NCBI GenBank assembly: GCA_963169055.1
Contig: CAUJFU010000412.1
Span: 1 to 54,102 of the forward strand
DNA from: Myxococcota bacterium
GTDB lineage: Bacteria; Myxococcota_C; UBA6777
Direction: 5' to 3'
Length of the DNA stretch: 54,102 nucleotides
The notes under the pieces are model-generated. The model searched no databases. It had not been told where the DNA came from and saw nothing but the letters and a program-made list of their open reading frames with translations. A program made the translations under genes and the position numbers. Of the stretch, positions 24,829 to 32,269 are shown piece by piece; positions within the stretch are counted from its first letter, which is position 1, and the number at the start of each line of letters is the position of its first letter.

Positions 24829-26382
24829 ATGTCTGCTCGACATGCGTTATTTCAAATGGTTTCTTGTGCCTTGTTTTTGTTGGCGAGTTCTTTTCTCGCA
24901 GGATGCGGCAACACGCCGCTGTGCCAAAGCGAAAAGGATTGCATGGGCGATCAATACTGCTACCAAGGAACCTGCGCTCCGTTGTGCAAAAGCAACGGAG
25001 ATTGCTTGGGCAGCGATCAGTGCGACACAACGTCCAACCGTTGCGCCCCTGTCGGCTCCGTTGAAAAAACACCTTCTGAGCAAGCCCCCTCCGAACAAAC
25101 AGCTTCCGAAACATCAGAACAAGAGCACGTCGCAGATGCCCATCATTCCGAGCCTATAACTGAAAACGATCAAGAAACTATCGCAGAACTTGTCCCTGAA
25201 ACAACGCAAGAATCCGCTCCAGAATCTCTTTGTGGAAACGGACAGATCGATGCAAACGAAACATGCGATGGGAACAACTTTGGCGACAAAACTTGCGAAA
25301 AGCTCGGATTTTCGGGAGGAACGTTGAAGTGCAATGCTTGCGCAATGGATACGTCAGCTTGCACCAAAACCAACACCTCGAATTTTGGTAAACCTTGCCC
25401 AAGCAGCGGATGCGGAAGCGGGCTTGTTTGTGTGAAATTCGATGAAAACCTTTCGATCTGCACAGCCTACTGCGACGCCAACACCCCCTGCCCTACGCAA
25501 CCATCAGGGGCATCGTGTCGTTTTACGCTCGAAGGTAGCGGAAAAGAGATCTGCGGATGGGCCACAGAATCGGGCGCTCCACCCGTTTGCGGAAACAACC
25601 AGACCGACGCAGGCGAAGATTGCGATGGAAACTCGGTGTTTGCAACGTGCAAAGGTCTCGGTTATACAGGCGGAACGCTCAAATGCGATGCTTCCTGCAA
25701 ATACGATACATCCTCATGCACCGGGCAAACCCTCTGCACGAACCTCCCTCCCCGCCATTGCACCGATCCGAGCTGCTCGCAGATCATCGCTTTTACACCG
25801 ACCGCAGACAACGGATACATCGCGCTCCACGGCAATACCTTTAGTTGGCTGCGCCGTGATGCGGTGACTTTCGTCAAACACGCCACCGCGATCGTCGGTT
25901 GTGTATTCCCCAACACACCGCCCCTCGGGCTGGGGGATATGAGTATGCAAAACGGCCAAACACCCGCCGAAAACGGTCAGCTACGTCACCCCCAAGGAAC
26001 GCACGTCTACGGAACCGATATCGATCTCGCCTACTATCAAACAAGCACCGCAAACAACCATCTACGGGCCGTTTGCGAACACTACACCAACGGGCAAGAT
26101 CAATATCACTGCGTCTCACAACCTGCGCTACTCGAACCCAAACGAACGGCCTTTTTCCTCGCGAACATCCTTGCTTCTGCAAGAGTCCGTGTCATCGGCG
26201 TCGATGGAAAAGTCGGTCCCAAGCTGCTGACCGCGATCGATGAGTTGGTGCGTGATGGCCTGATCTCGCCTACAGCCCAACAACGCTTCAAAAGCGGGAC
26301 CATCACATGGGAGGAAACCGACACCAAGCGCGGTTGGTTCTATTTCCACCATCACCACACGCACATCAGCTTTACCCGCTAA
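24829..26382 (+). CDS. Cys-rich lipoprotein with C-terminal LAS-type murein metallopeptidase domain
   Basis: 517 residues. Lipobox LAGC (Cys26). Two short Cys knots follow (about 32-72), then a Glu/Ser/Thr-rich stalk (about 78-133), and two CGNGxxDxxExCDG-type repeats (about 135-178 and 253-300) as in many myxobacterial surface proteins. The C-terminal 200 residues have the metal site of penicillin-insensitive murein endopeptidases of the LAS group: HVYGTDID (392-399, His and Asp ligands) and HTH near 510-512 in a His-rich strand. It probably cuts peptidoglycan cross-links, anchored to a membrane. ATG has GGAGG 5 nt upstream; upstream 24560-24828 shows no gene. It follows the graspetide ligase by 269 nt, so membership in that cluster is uncertain. 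The stop codon lies in a 35-nt duplication. Confidence 0.82.
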   Translation: MSARHALFQMVSCALFLLASSFLAGCGNTPLCQSEKDCMGDQYCYQGTCAPLCKSNGDCLGSDQCDTTSNRCAPVGSVEKTPSEQAPSEQTASETSEQEHVADAHHSEPITENDQETIAELVPETTQESAPESLCGNGQIDANETCDGNNFGDKTCEKLGFSGGTLKCNACAMDTSACTKTNTSNFGKPCPSSGCGSGLVCVKFDENLSICTAYCDANTPCPTQPSGASCRFTLEGSGKEICGWATESGAPPVCGNNQTDAGEDCDGNSVFATCKGLGYTGGTLKCDASCKYDTSSCTGQTLCTNLPPRHCTDPSCSQIIAFTPTADNGYIALHGNTFSWLRRDAVTFVKHATAIVGCVFPNTPPLGLGDMSMQNGQTPAENGQLRHPQGTHVYGTDIDLAYYQTSTANNHLRAVCEHYTNGQDQYHCVSQPALLEPKRTAFFLANILASARVRVIGVDGKVGPKLLTAIDELVRDGLISPTAQQRFKSGTITWEETDTKRGWFYFHHHHTHISFTR

Positions 26383-26419
26383 TCGACTACCACGCGCACA
26401 TCAGCCCTACCCGCCAATC
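26354..26419. repeat. 35-nt tandem duplication across the stop codon
   Basis: 26354-26384 (ending ...TTTACCCGCTAATC) is repeated with a 35-nt offset at 26389-26419, with four differences in 31 compared bases. The first copy encodes the last residues and TAA of the LAS lipoprotein; the second is downstream and has CAA in place of the stop. Same period as the duplication at 22088-22157. Confidence 0.8.
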
Positions 26420-26517
26420 CACGACGATCTCGTACACATTAGTTTTAGGACACGGGTTTTTTTCGAGAAAAGAGAACAGGGGAAAGGATTGTTGACCAGC
26501 GAAGGACAAAAAACAAA

Positions 26518-26539
26518 GGGGGGGGGGAATGAGGGGGGG
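26518..26539. repeat. Poly-G tracts
   Basis: Ten consecutive G (26518-26527) and, after AATGA, seven more (26533-26539), just beyond the 3' end of the tRNA gene. A slippage-prone homopolymer in a non-coding gap. Confidence 0.7.
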
Positions 26540-26546
26540 ATTTGTA

Positions 26547-26619
26547 AGCGGGAGACGGGGATCGAACCCGCGACCTTCAGCTTGGGAAGCTGACGCTCTA
26601 CCAATTGAGCTACTCCCGC
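26547..26619 (-). tRNA. tRNA-Gly (anticodon CCC)
   Basis: 73 nt cloverleaf. The acceptor stem GCGGGAG pairs with CTCCCGC, the D-arm is GCTC...GAGC, the anticodon stem TCAGC/GCTGA has loop TTCCCAA (anticodon CCC), and the T-arm is GCGGG-TTCGATC-CCCGT with one G-T pair. CCA is not encoded. It reads GGG codons. A strong promoter lies 12 nt upstream. Confidence 0.95.
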
Positions 26620-26631
26620 AGATAGGGCTAG

Positions 26632-26660
26632 GGTGTAGCGCAAGCAGCGCAGGTTGTCAA
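26632..26660 (-). promoter_or_regulatory. Promoter of tRNA-Gly
   Basis: On the minus strand TTGACA (26660-26655) is followed by exactly 17 nt and TACACC (26637-26632), then 12 nt to the tRNA 5' end. Perfect -35, weak -10, position as expected for a tRNA promoter. Confidence 0.7.
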
Positions 26661-27050
26661 GAGCAAAGATCAGTCGTTGCGGGACTGAGCAAGGATTCAT
26701 TGTTTTTGAAAGAGAGGGCGGAGCAGATCGAGCTAGACGGATGGGGAGAGAAGAGAAGAAGGGAAGGGAGGATAGAGCAAGCGAAGCAAAAAGCAGTCTT
26801 GACTTTCTACGGGAGTCTTGGTAAGAGCGCTTGCGTTTACGGGCTTGGATGTTTTTTGCAAAAGAGACGGATCGCGCAAGCGCATCGGTTTCGGGGTGCG
26901 GAGCATCAAGGGAAGCCGAAAGAGTCCATGAAGAAAAGCGAATGTTCGACGGGCGAAAGATCGCCTGCCTTTTGGAAGCTCTGAAACCACGATCCGTTGG
27001 GGTGGATGGGCCAGAGCGATAGACAACACCAGCGATTGAGGAGAGTGCAG
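26661..27050 (+). promoter_or_regulatory. Leader region of the ATP-citrate lyase genes
   Basis: No supported gene. A possible promoter is TTGACT (26799-26804), 17 nt, TAAGAG (26822-26827), pointing toward the lyase genes; its -10 matches only three of six bases. That would give a leader of about 215 nt in which I see no recognisable riboswitch. Confidence 0.3.
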
Positions 27051-28331
27051 ATGGCACGCAAAGGTATTCGTGAATACGACGCCAAGCGGATGTTGGCCAC
27101 AGCCCTGACCGGTTACGATGGTCGGGTTGCCTTGGTGGGTCCCGGTGAAGATCTCAGAAAGAAAACGGAAGAGTACCCTTGGTTGAAGACCGAGAAGCTG
27201 GTGGCGAAACCGGATCAACTTTTCGGAAAGCGCGGAAAGAACGGTCTGATCTGTTTGAACAAAGGTCTCGAAGAAACGGCAGCTTGGATCAACGAGCGCA
27301 TGGACAAAGAAGTGACACTATTGAGCGGCGTGAAGGGCGTGTTGACGCACTTTATCGTGGAAGTGTTCACTCCGTTTGATGCGGATACACGCGAATATTA
27401 CTTGTCTCTCGATTTGGACGTGAACGGTGATATCCTTCGCTTGTCCAATTCGGGCGGTATCGATGTGGAAGAGTACATGGGCGACGAGAACAAATTCGTC
27501 GAAGTGATGCTCAACGGTGACAAAGCCTTCGATCCCCAAGATGTCGATGCAGCGGTGAAAAAGCTGTTCCCTGCAAATCACCACGCTTCTGTCCATCGCT
27601 TTATCAAAGAAACATACAGCCACTTTGTGGCGGGTGGCTACACGCTGTTGGAGATCAACCCCTTTGTGGTGTTGGGCGATGGTCGTGCGCAACCGCTCGA
27701 TATGGTCGCGAAAGTGGACGATACTGCGGCGTTTGAGACCCGCAAAATGTGGGGCGACAATCTGGAGTTTCCTGCTGCGTTCGGTGAACACCTGACGCCC
27801 GCCGAAGAATTCGTGCGCGAGTTAGACTCCAAAACAGGCGCATCGTTGAAATTGCGTATCCTGAACCCGAAAGGCCGTGTGTGGAACATGGTTGCGGGTG
27901 GTGGTGCGTCGGTGATCTATGCCGACACCGTGTGCGACTTGGGCTTTGCCAACGAGCTTGCGATGTATGGCGAATACTCGGGCAACCCCGACACCAACAA
28001 CACCTACCTGTACGCGAAGACCGTTCTCGAACAGATGACCGCTGAGAAAGATCCCCAAGGGCGGCCCAAGTTCCTGCTTTTGGGCGGTGGTATCGCGAAC
28101 TTTACGGACGTGGCCAAGACGTTTACGGGCATCATCATGGCGATGCAAGAGTTGGCAGAAAAGATGAAAGAGGTTGATGTGCGCGTGTTTGTGCGTCGTG
28201 CAGGTCCCAACTACAAAGAAGGTCTCATCAAATTGAAGGCCGCCGGCCAACGTTTAGGGATTCCCATCGAAGTGCATGGCCCTGAAACACACATGACCCA
28301 GATCGTGGCTGATGCGCTGTTGCGCAAATAA
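27051..28331 (+). CDS. aclB: ATP-citrate lyase, beta-type (citrate/CoA-ligase, ATP-grasp) subunit
   Basis: 426 residues, matching the N-terminal half of animal ATP-citrate lyase rather than succinyl-CoA synthetase beta. Diagnostic stretches are KPDQLFGKRGKNGL, YTLLEINPFVV, AKVDDTAAFETRKMWGD, GASLKLRILNPKGRVWNMV followed by AGGGASVIYADTVCDLG, and FVRRAGPNYKEGL. With its partner it makes acetyl-CoA and oxaloacetate from citrate, CoA and ATP in the cytoplasm. The ATG at 27051 has GAGGAGAG 5 nt upstream; the frame is open 54 nt further without RBS. It is followed 62 nt later by the alpha subunit, with one shared terminator. The two-gene form is the one known from reductive TCA-cycle bacteria and from some fungi and plants. 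Confidence 0.93.
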   Translation: MARKGIREYDAKRMLATALTGYDGRVALVGPGEDLRKKTEEYPWLKTEKLVAKPDQLFGKRGKNGLICLNKGLEETAAWINERMDKEVTLLSGVKGVLTHFIVEVFTPFDADTREYYLSLDLDVNGDILRLSNSGGIDVEEYMGDENKFVEVMLNGDKAFDPQDVDAAVKKLFPANHHASVHRFIKETYSHFVAGGYTLLEINPFVVLGDGRAQPLDMVAKVDDTAAFETRKMWGDNLEFPAAFGEHLTPAEEFVRELDSKTGASLKLRILNPKGRVWNMVAGGGASVIYADTVCDLGFANELAMYGEYSGNPDTNNTYLYAKTVLEQMTAEKDPQGRPKFLLLGGGIANFTDVAKTFTGIIMAMQELAEKMKEVDVRVFVRRAGPNYKEGLIKLKAAGQRLGIPIEVHGPETHMTQIVADALLRK

Positions 28332-28393
28332 CGGCTGCGCTGCTTTGTAACGACACAGCGAATCGCAAATCGCGCACATAAGGGAGAAAACAG

Positions 28394-30238
28394 ATGAGCC
28401 GACCCAGTTACCAGCTCTTCGATAAAAATACCACCGCGCTGATCTACGGGATGCAGACCGCAGCAGTGCAACGCATGCTTGACTTTGACTTTGCTTGCCG
28501 CCGCGCCAAGCCCTCCGTTTCCGCGTTGATCAACCCGGGTAGCGAAGGCTATGAGAAGATCTTTTGGGGCACCAAAGAGATCCTTCTGCCCGTGTTTCCT
28601 GATATCGCCTCGGCTGCCAAAGCCTGCCCCGAATCGGATGTGTTGATCAACTTCGCCTCGTACCGTTCGGCCTATCCGACGACGCTCGAAGCGATGGCGA
28701 TCCCCCAACTCCGTACGCTCGTGATCATCGCCGAAGGCGTTCCCGAGCGCCGCGCCCGTCATCTTCGCGGCCTTGCCCGTGAGAAGGGCGTCAACATCAT
28801 CGGTCCTGCGACCGTTGGTGGGATCAAAGCAGGTGTGTTCCGCATCGCCAACACGGGCGGAACCATCGAAAATATCGTCAGCTCGAAGCTGCATCGCCCG
28901 GGTTCTGTGGGCTTTGTGTCCAAATCAGGCGGGATGTCCAACGAGTCTTACAACGTGATCGCCCAATGCACCGACGGCGTCAACGAAGGGATCGCGATCG
29001 GCGGCGATGCGTTCCCCTGTTCGACTTTGCTTGATCACCTGCTGCGTTTCCAAGACAACCCCGATATCAAGATGATGGTGTGCCTCGGTGAAGTCGGCGG
29101 CGAAGAAGAATACCGTATCGCCGAAGCCATCGCGAGCGGACGCATCACCAAACCCGTTGTGGCATGGGTCACGGGAACCTCGCTCGAACACCTGCCCCAA
29201 GGCGTGCAGTTCGGACACGCCGGCGCAAAAGCCGATGTCAAGCGCGAAACCGCACCCGCGAAAAACGAGGCCCTGCGCAAAGCAGGTGCGATCGTTCCCG
29301 AGTCTTTCAACGACTACGGCAAAGCGATCAAAGAAACCTTTGACAAACTCGTTGCCGAAGGCAAACACACACCGATCGCGGACGTGGAACCACAAAACGT
29401 CCCGATGGACTTTAAAAGCGCTGTGGCGCTCAATATGGTTCGCCGCCCCACCAACTTCATCTGCACGATTACCGATGATGCGGGCGATGAGCTAAACTAC
29501 GCAGGCCACAAGATCAGCAAGGTGATCAGCGAAAACTACAGCATCGGCGATGTCTTGTCGTTGTTGTGGTTCCGTCAACGCCTTCCCAAGTGGGCCACCG
29601 ACTTCTTGGAGATGGTGATCAAGTTGACCGCCGACCACGGCCCCGCAGTGTCGGGCGCACACAACGCGATCGTTACCGCCCGCGCAGGACGCGATCTGAT
29701 GAGCGCCGTGGCTTCGGGTATTTTGACCATCGGTCCGCGTTTTGGGGGTGCCGTTGCGGGCGCTGCTGTGATGTTCAAAGATGCGTACGACCGCAAGCTC
29801 AATGCAGTCCAATTCATCGACGAAAAGAAAAAGCAGAACGTCAACGTGCAAGGGATCGGCCACCGCATCAAATCGCTGCGTAACCCGGATATGCGCGTTG
29901 TCTTGCTCAAAAAATACGCAGACGAACATTTCCCCCAACATCCCCTGCTCGACTTTGCTCTCGAAGTCGAACAGGTGACCACGCAGAAAAAAGACACCTT
30001 GATCCTCAACGTGGACGGTGCCATCGGCGTTTTGTGCGTGGATATGATGTACGCATGCGGCTTCTCTGAGAGCCGAGTGCAAGACGTTGTGGACGCAGGC
30101 GCACTCAACGGTCTGTTCTTGCTTGGCCGCACCATCGGCATGGTCGGTCACTTTATGGATCAGCATCGCCTCAAAGCACCGCTCTATCGCCATCCTTGGG
30201 ACGATATCCTCTACGACTTGCCCGCAGACGCAGAATAA
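28394..30238 (+). CDS. aclA: ATP-citrate lyase, alpha-type subunit (CoA-binding and citrate-synthase-like domains)
   Basis: 614 residues, matching the C-terminal half of animal ATP-citrate lyase. The N-terminal CoA-binding/CoA-ligase part has AEGVPERRARHLRGLAR, GPATVGGIKAG, FVSKSGGMSNE and the phosphorylated catalytic His in QFGHAGAKAD (His275). The C-terminal citrate-synthase-like domain (about 360-600) has ADHGPAVSGAHN, GIGHRIKSLRNPD and LNVDGAIGVL, supplying the citryl-CoA lyase step. Start ATG with GGGAG 7 nt upstream. It ends 20 nt before a 12-bp GC-rich terminator. All landmark motifs are intact, so an active enzyme is expected. Confidence 0.95.
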   Translation: MSRPSYQLFDKNTTALIYGMQTAAVQRMLDFDFACRRAKPSVSALINPGSEGYEKIFWGTKEILLPVFPDIASAAKACPESDVLINFASYRSAYPTTLEAMAIPQLRTLVIIAEGVPERRARHLRGLAREKGVNIIGPATVGGIKAGVFRIANTGGTIENIVSSKLHRPGSVGFVSKSGGMSNESYNVIAQCTDGVNEGIAIGGDAFPCSTLLDHLLRFQDNPDIKMMVCLGEVGGEEEYRIAEAIASGRITKPVVAWVTGTSLEHLPQGVQFGHAGAKADVKRETAPAKNEALRKAGAIVPESFNDYGKAIKETFDKLVAEGKHTPIADVEPQNVPMDFKSAVALNMVRRPTNFICTITDDAGDELNYAGHKISKVISENYSIGDVLSLLWFRQRLPKWATDFLEMVIKLTADHGPAVSGAHNAIVTARAGRDLMSAVASGILTIGPRFGGAVAGAAVMFKDAYDRKLNAVQFIDEKKKQNVNVQGIGHRIKSLRNPDMRVVLLKKYADEHFPQHPLLDFALEVEQVTTQKKDTLILNVDGAIGVLCVDMMYACGFSESRVQDVVDAGALNGLFLLGRTIGMVGHFMDQHRLKAPLYRHPWDDILYDLPADAE

Positions 30239-30257
30239 TCGGCGTTTTCCTTTCTTG

Positions 30258-30293
30258 CAGCGCGCTCCGTTCGGGGCGCGCTGTTCTGTTTTT
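30258..30293 (+). terminator. Rho-independent terminator of the ATP-citrate lyase operon
   Basis: CAGCGCGCTCCG (30258-30269) pairs with CGGGGCGCGCTG (30272-30283), including one T-G pair, and is followed by TTCTGTTTTT (T run to 30293). It separates the lyase genes from the isocitrate-dehydrogenase-like gene. Confidence 0.92.
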
Positions 30294-30487
30294 CCCCCAC
30301 AACATCGCTGCTCTTCGCGCCCTTCGGATGCACACCACGATGATCTTTTGCGAAAAGAGCGATCTTCAAAAAAATCAACAAGCCACTGCATAGAAAAACA
30401 TTCTATCCAACACACGATAGCGACCGTCGCATCAAGTCAATGAGCCTCGATCAGAGACGACGGTCTGACAGTACAGAGGAGACGAGT

Positions 30488-32227
30488 ATGTCCCAAATCG
30501 ATGTCTTGTATTTTCCCGGTGATGATCGCGCAGAAGATGCCAGCGAAGTCGCCAAAGACGTTGCCAACGCTGCGCTTGCACGTGCCAACGAGATCGTGGG
30601 TTCAAGCCACAAATTCAACTGGATCTCTGAGAACGAAGATCCCCGCCTGACGGTCGGTTTGCGCTTGTGGTTGCGATTGAAAAACCAATTTGACCTGCCC
30701 GTTCTCAACGAAAACAACGCACGCGATAAAGAAGTCCTCAACTTCCTCTTGAAGTCCGATCTCACGGAGATCCAAGCCAAGTACCCCAAGATCCAAGCCT
30801 CTGATCTCGCCTTCATCCGTGACGCAGCGCAATCGTTGTTGGACATGAACGTGCTGGTGCCTTCGGACGGCGTGCTCGAAGCGTTGAATCGCGTGGGCTA
30901 CTCTTACAAAGGCGCGACTGGTACGCTCTCTGGCAAAGGCACCCCCGCAAGCATCAACGTGTTTATTCGCCAAAAACTCGAATCTGACGCCTGTGTCCGC
31001 GACTTCAAAAACGTGGCTCCTCGCAAACACAAATCCGTCGATGTCGATATGGCCGTATTTGTGGGCTGTGAAGGCGTGACCTCTGAGTCCGAACACCTCG
31101 TCGGAACGGGCTACACCGACGCCAAGATCATCACCAAAAAATCGGCAGCGGTGATCCAAAAAGCCTTCGAATACGCCAAAGCCAAAGGGATCGACAAAGT
31201 CTATGTTGCGGAAAAAGGCAACATCTTGAAAGAGTCGGACAACGCCTTCATCGATCTGGCAAAAGCCGCAGAAGCCGAAACAGGCGTCAAGATGGAATAC
31301 ATCATCTTCGACAACTTCTTGCAACGTATCACCAAAAACCCCGATTGGTTCAAGGTGGTCGTCACTTCTCGTTTCAATGGTGAAGAATTCTTGGTTCCCC
31401 TTGCGGTCGCCATGTTCGACGAAGTCGAACGCGAAGATCTCGGAAAAGACGTGGGCGTCTTCTCCCGCTATGTCGGCAAAAACATCGACTACACCAAAAC
31501 CAAGATCGACACCCGCTGCTATCGCCAAAACAACGAGTGTTTCTACATCGGCGAAGACAAACGCACCGAAACCGAATCCATCAACTTCCGCCGCATCACC
31601 CGCAAGATGTCCGAAAATATCATCCGCTACTCGCTCGACGATACGCTCGTGCGTGGCGCAAAGCGCTTGTTTATCCTCTATTCACCGTACCTTGCAGGCG
31701 ACAAGCTCTTCCTCCAAGTGGGCCGAGAGATCGCCCGCGAAGAAAAGTACAAGTCCATCGATGTGGTGTTTATGACCATCGGCGACTACTGCTGGTATAC
31801 CGTCCATCGCCCCGAATCGGTCGAAGGCGTGGTGGGAACCAACTTGACCATGGACTTTTTGACCGACGCAGAAGCCTCGAAGATCGGCGGCATCGGGATG
31901 ATGCCCAGCTTCAATTACACCCTTGAGACGGGCATCATGGTGTCCGAACCCGGACACGGAACCGCCCCCGACCTCCAACCGAACCAGATCAATCCCGGTG
32001 CTTCGATCTGGGCGATGGCTGCGTTGCTTGAGCGTATGAGCGACGACCTCAGCGGTCGGATCACTCCCGACCAAAAGAAAACACTCGCCAAAGCCGCTGA
32101 GCTCGTCTACAAAGCCACCACCCAATTCTACTCCGCAGGCCAAAACTTGACGGGTGATCTTGGCGGAACCGGCACCACTACGGGCGTTGGCGAAGGCATC
32201 AAAGCCATCCTCCACACCCTCCAATAA
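30488..32227 (+). CDS. Isocitrate/isopropylmalate dehydrogenase-like protein with internally duplicated fold
   Basis: 579 residues, no signal peptide. The C-terminal third carries dehydrogenase landmarks: NLTMDFLTDAEASKIGGIGM (metal-binding Asp pair, normally GDxxSD), MMPSFNY, EPGHGTAPDL and NPGASIWAMAALLE. A second, diverged copy of the same strand-helix order lies upstream: KSAAVIQKAFEYAKAKGIDK, EKGNILKESDNAF, YIIFDNFLQRITKNPDWF and VVVTSRFNGEE, mirrored later by MSENIIRYSL..., YLAGDKLFLQVGREIA and VHRPESVEGVVGTN. The protein thus looks like two fused half-sites, reminiscent of monomeric isocitrate dehydrogenases. Position just after ATP-citrate lyase supports citrate/isocitrate metabolism, but substrate and cofactor are not proven. 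ATG at 30488 has AGAGGAG 6 nt upstream; the lyase terminator means a separate promoter in 30294-30487. Confidence 0.75.
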   Translation: MSQIDVLYFPGDDRAEDASEVAKDVANAALARANEIVGSSHKFNWISENEDPRLTVGLRLWLRLKNQFDLPVLNENNARDKEVLNFLLKSDLTEIQAKYPKIQASDLAFIRDAAQSLLDMNVLVPSDGVLEALNRVGYSYKGATGTLSGKGTPASINVFIRQKLESDACVRDFKNVAPRKHKSVDVDMAVFVGCEGVTSESEHLVGTGYTDAKIITKKSAAVIQKAFEYAKAKGIDKVYVAEKGNILKESDNAFIDLAKAAEAETGVKMEYIIFDNFLQRITKNPDWFKVVVTSRFNGEEFLVPLAVAMFDEVEREDLGKDVGVFSRYVGKNIDYTKTKIDTRCYRQNNECFYIGEDKRTETESINFRRITRKMSENIIRYSLDDTLVRGAKRLFILYSPYLAGDKLFLQVGREIAREEKYKSIDVVFMTIGDYCWYTVHRPESVEGVVGTNLTMDFLTDAEASKIGGIGMMPSFNYTLETGIMVSEPGHGTAPDLQPNQINPGASIWAMAALLERMSDDLSGRITPDQKKTLAKAAELVYKATTQFYSAGQNLTGDLGGTGTTTGVGEGIKAILHTLQ

Positions 32228-32269
32228 CCCTCCGCCCCTTCTTCTCTCCCTGCCCCCCCCAAACGAGCC

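Noticed and set aside
26407..27057. A 216-codon minus-strand frame
   Set aside because: It runs straight through the tRNA-Gly gene and its promoter and has no recognisable domain.
27051..30238. Succinyl-CoA synthetase SucC/SucD
   Set aside because: Lengths (426 and 614) and motifs such as WNMVAGGGASVIY, plus the citrate-synthase-like C-terminus of the second protein, fit ATP-citrate lyase.
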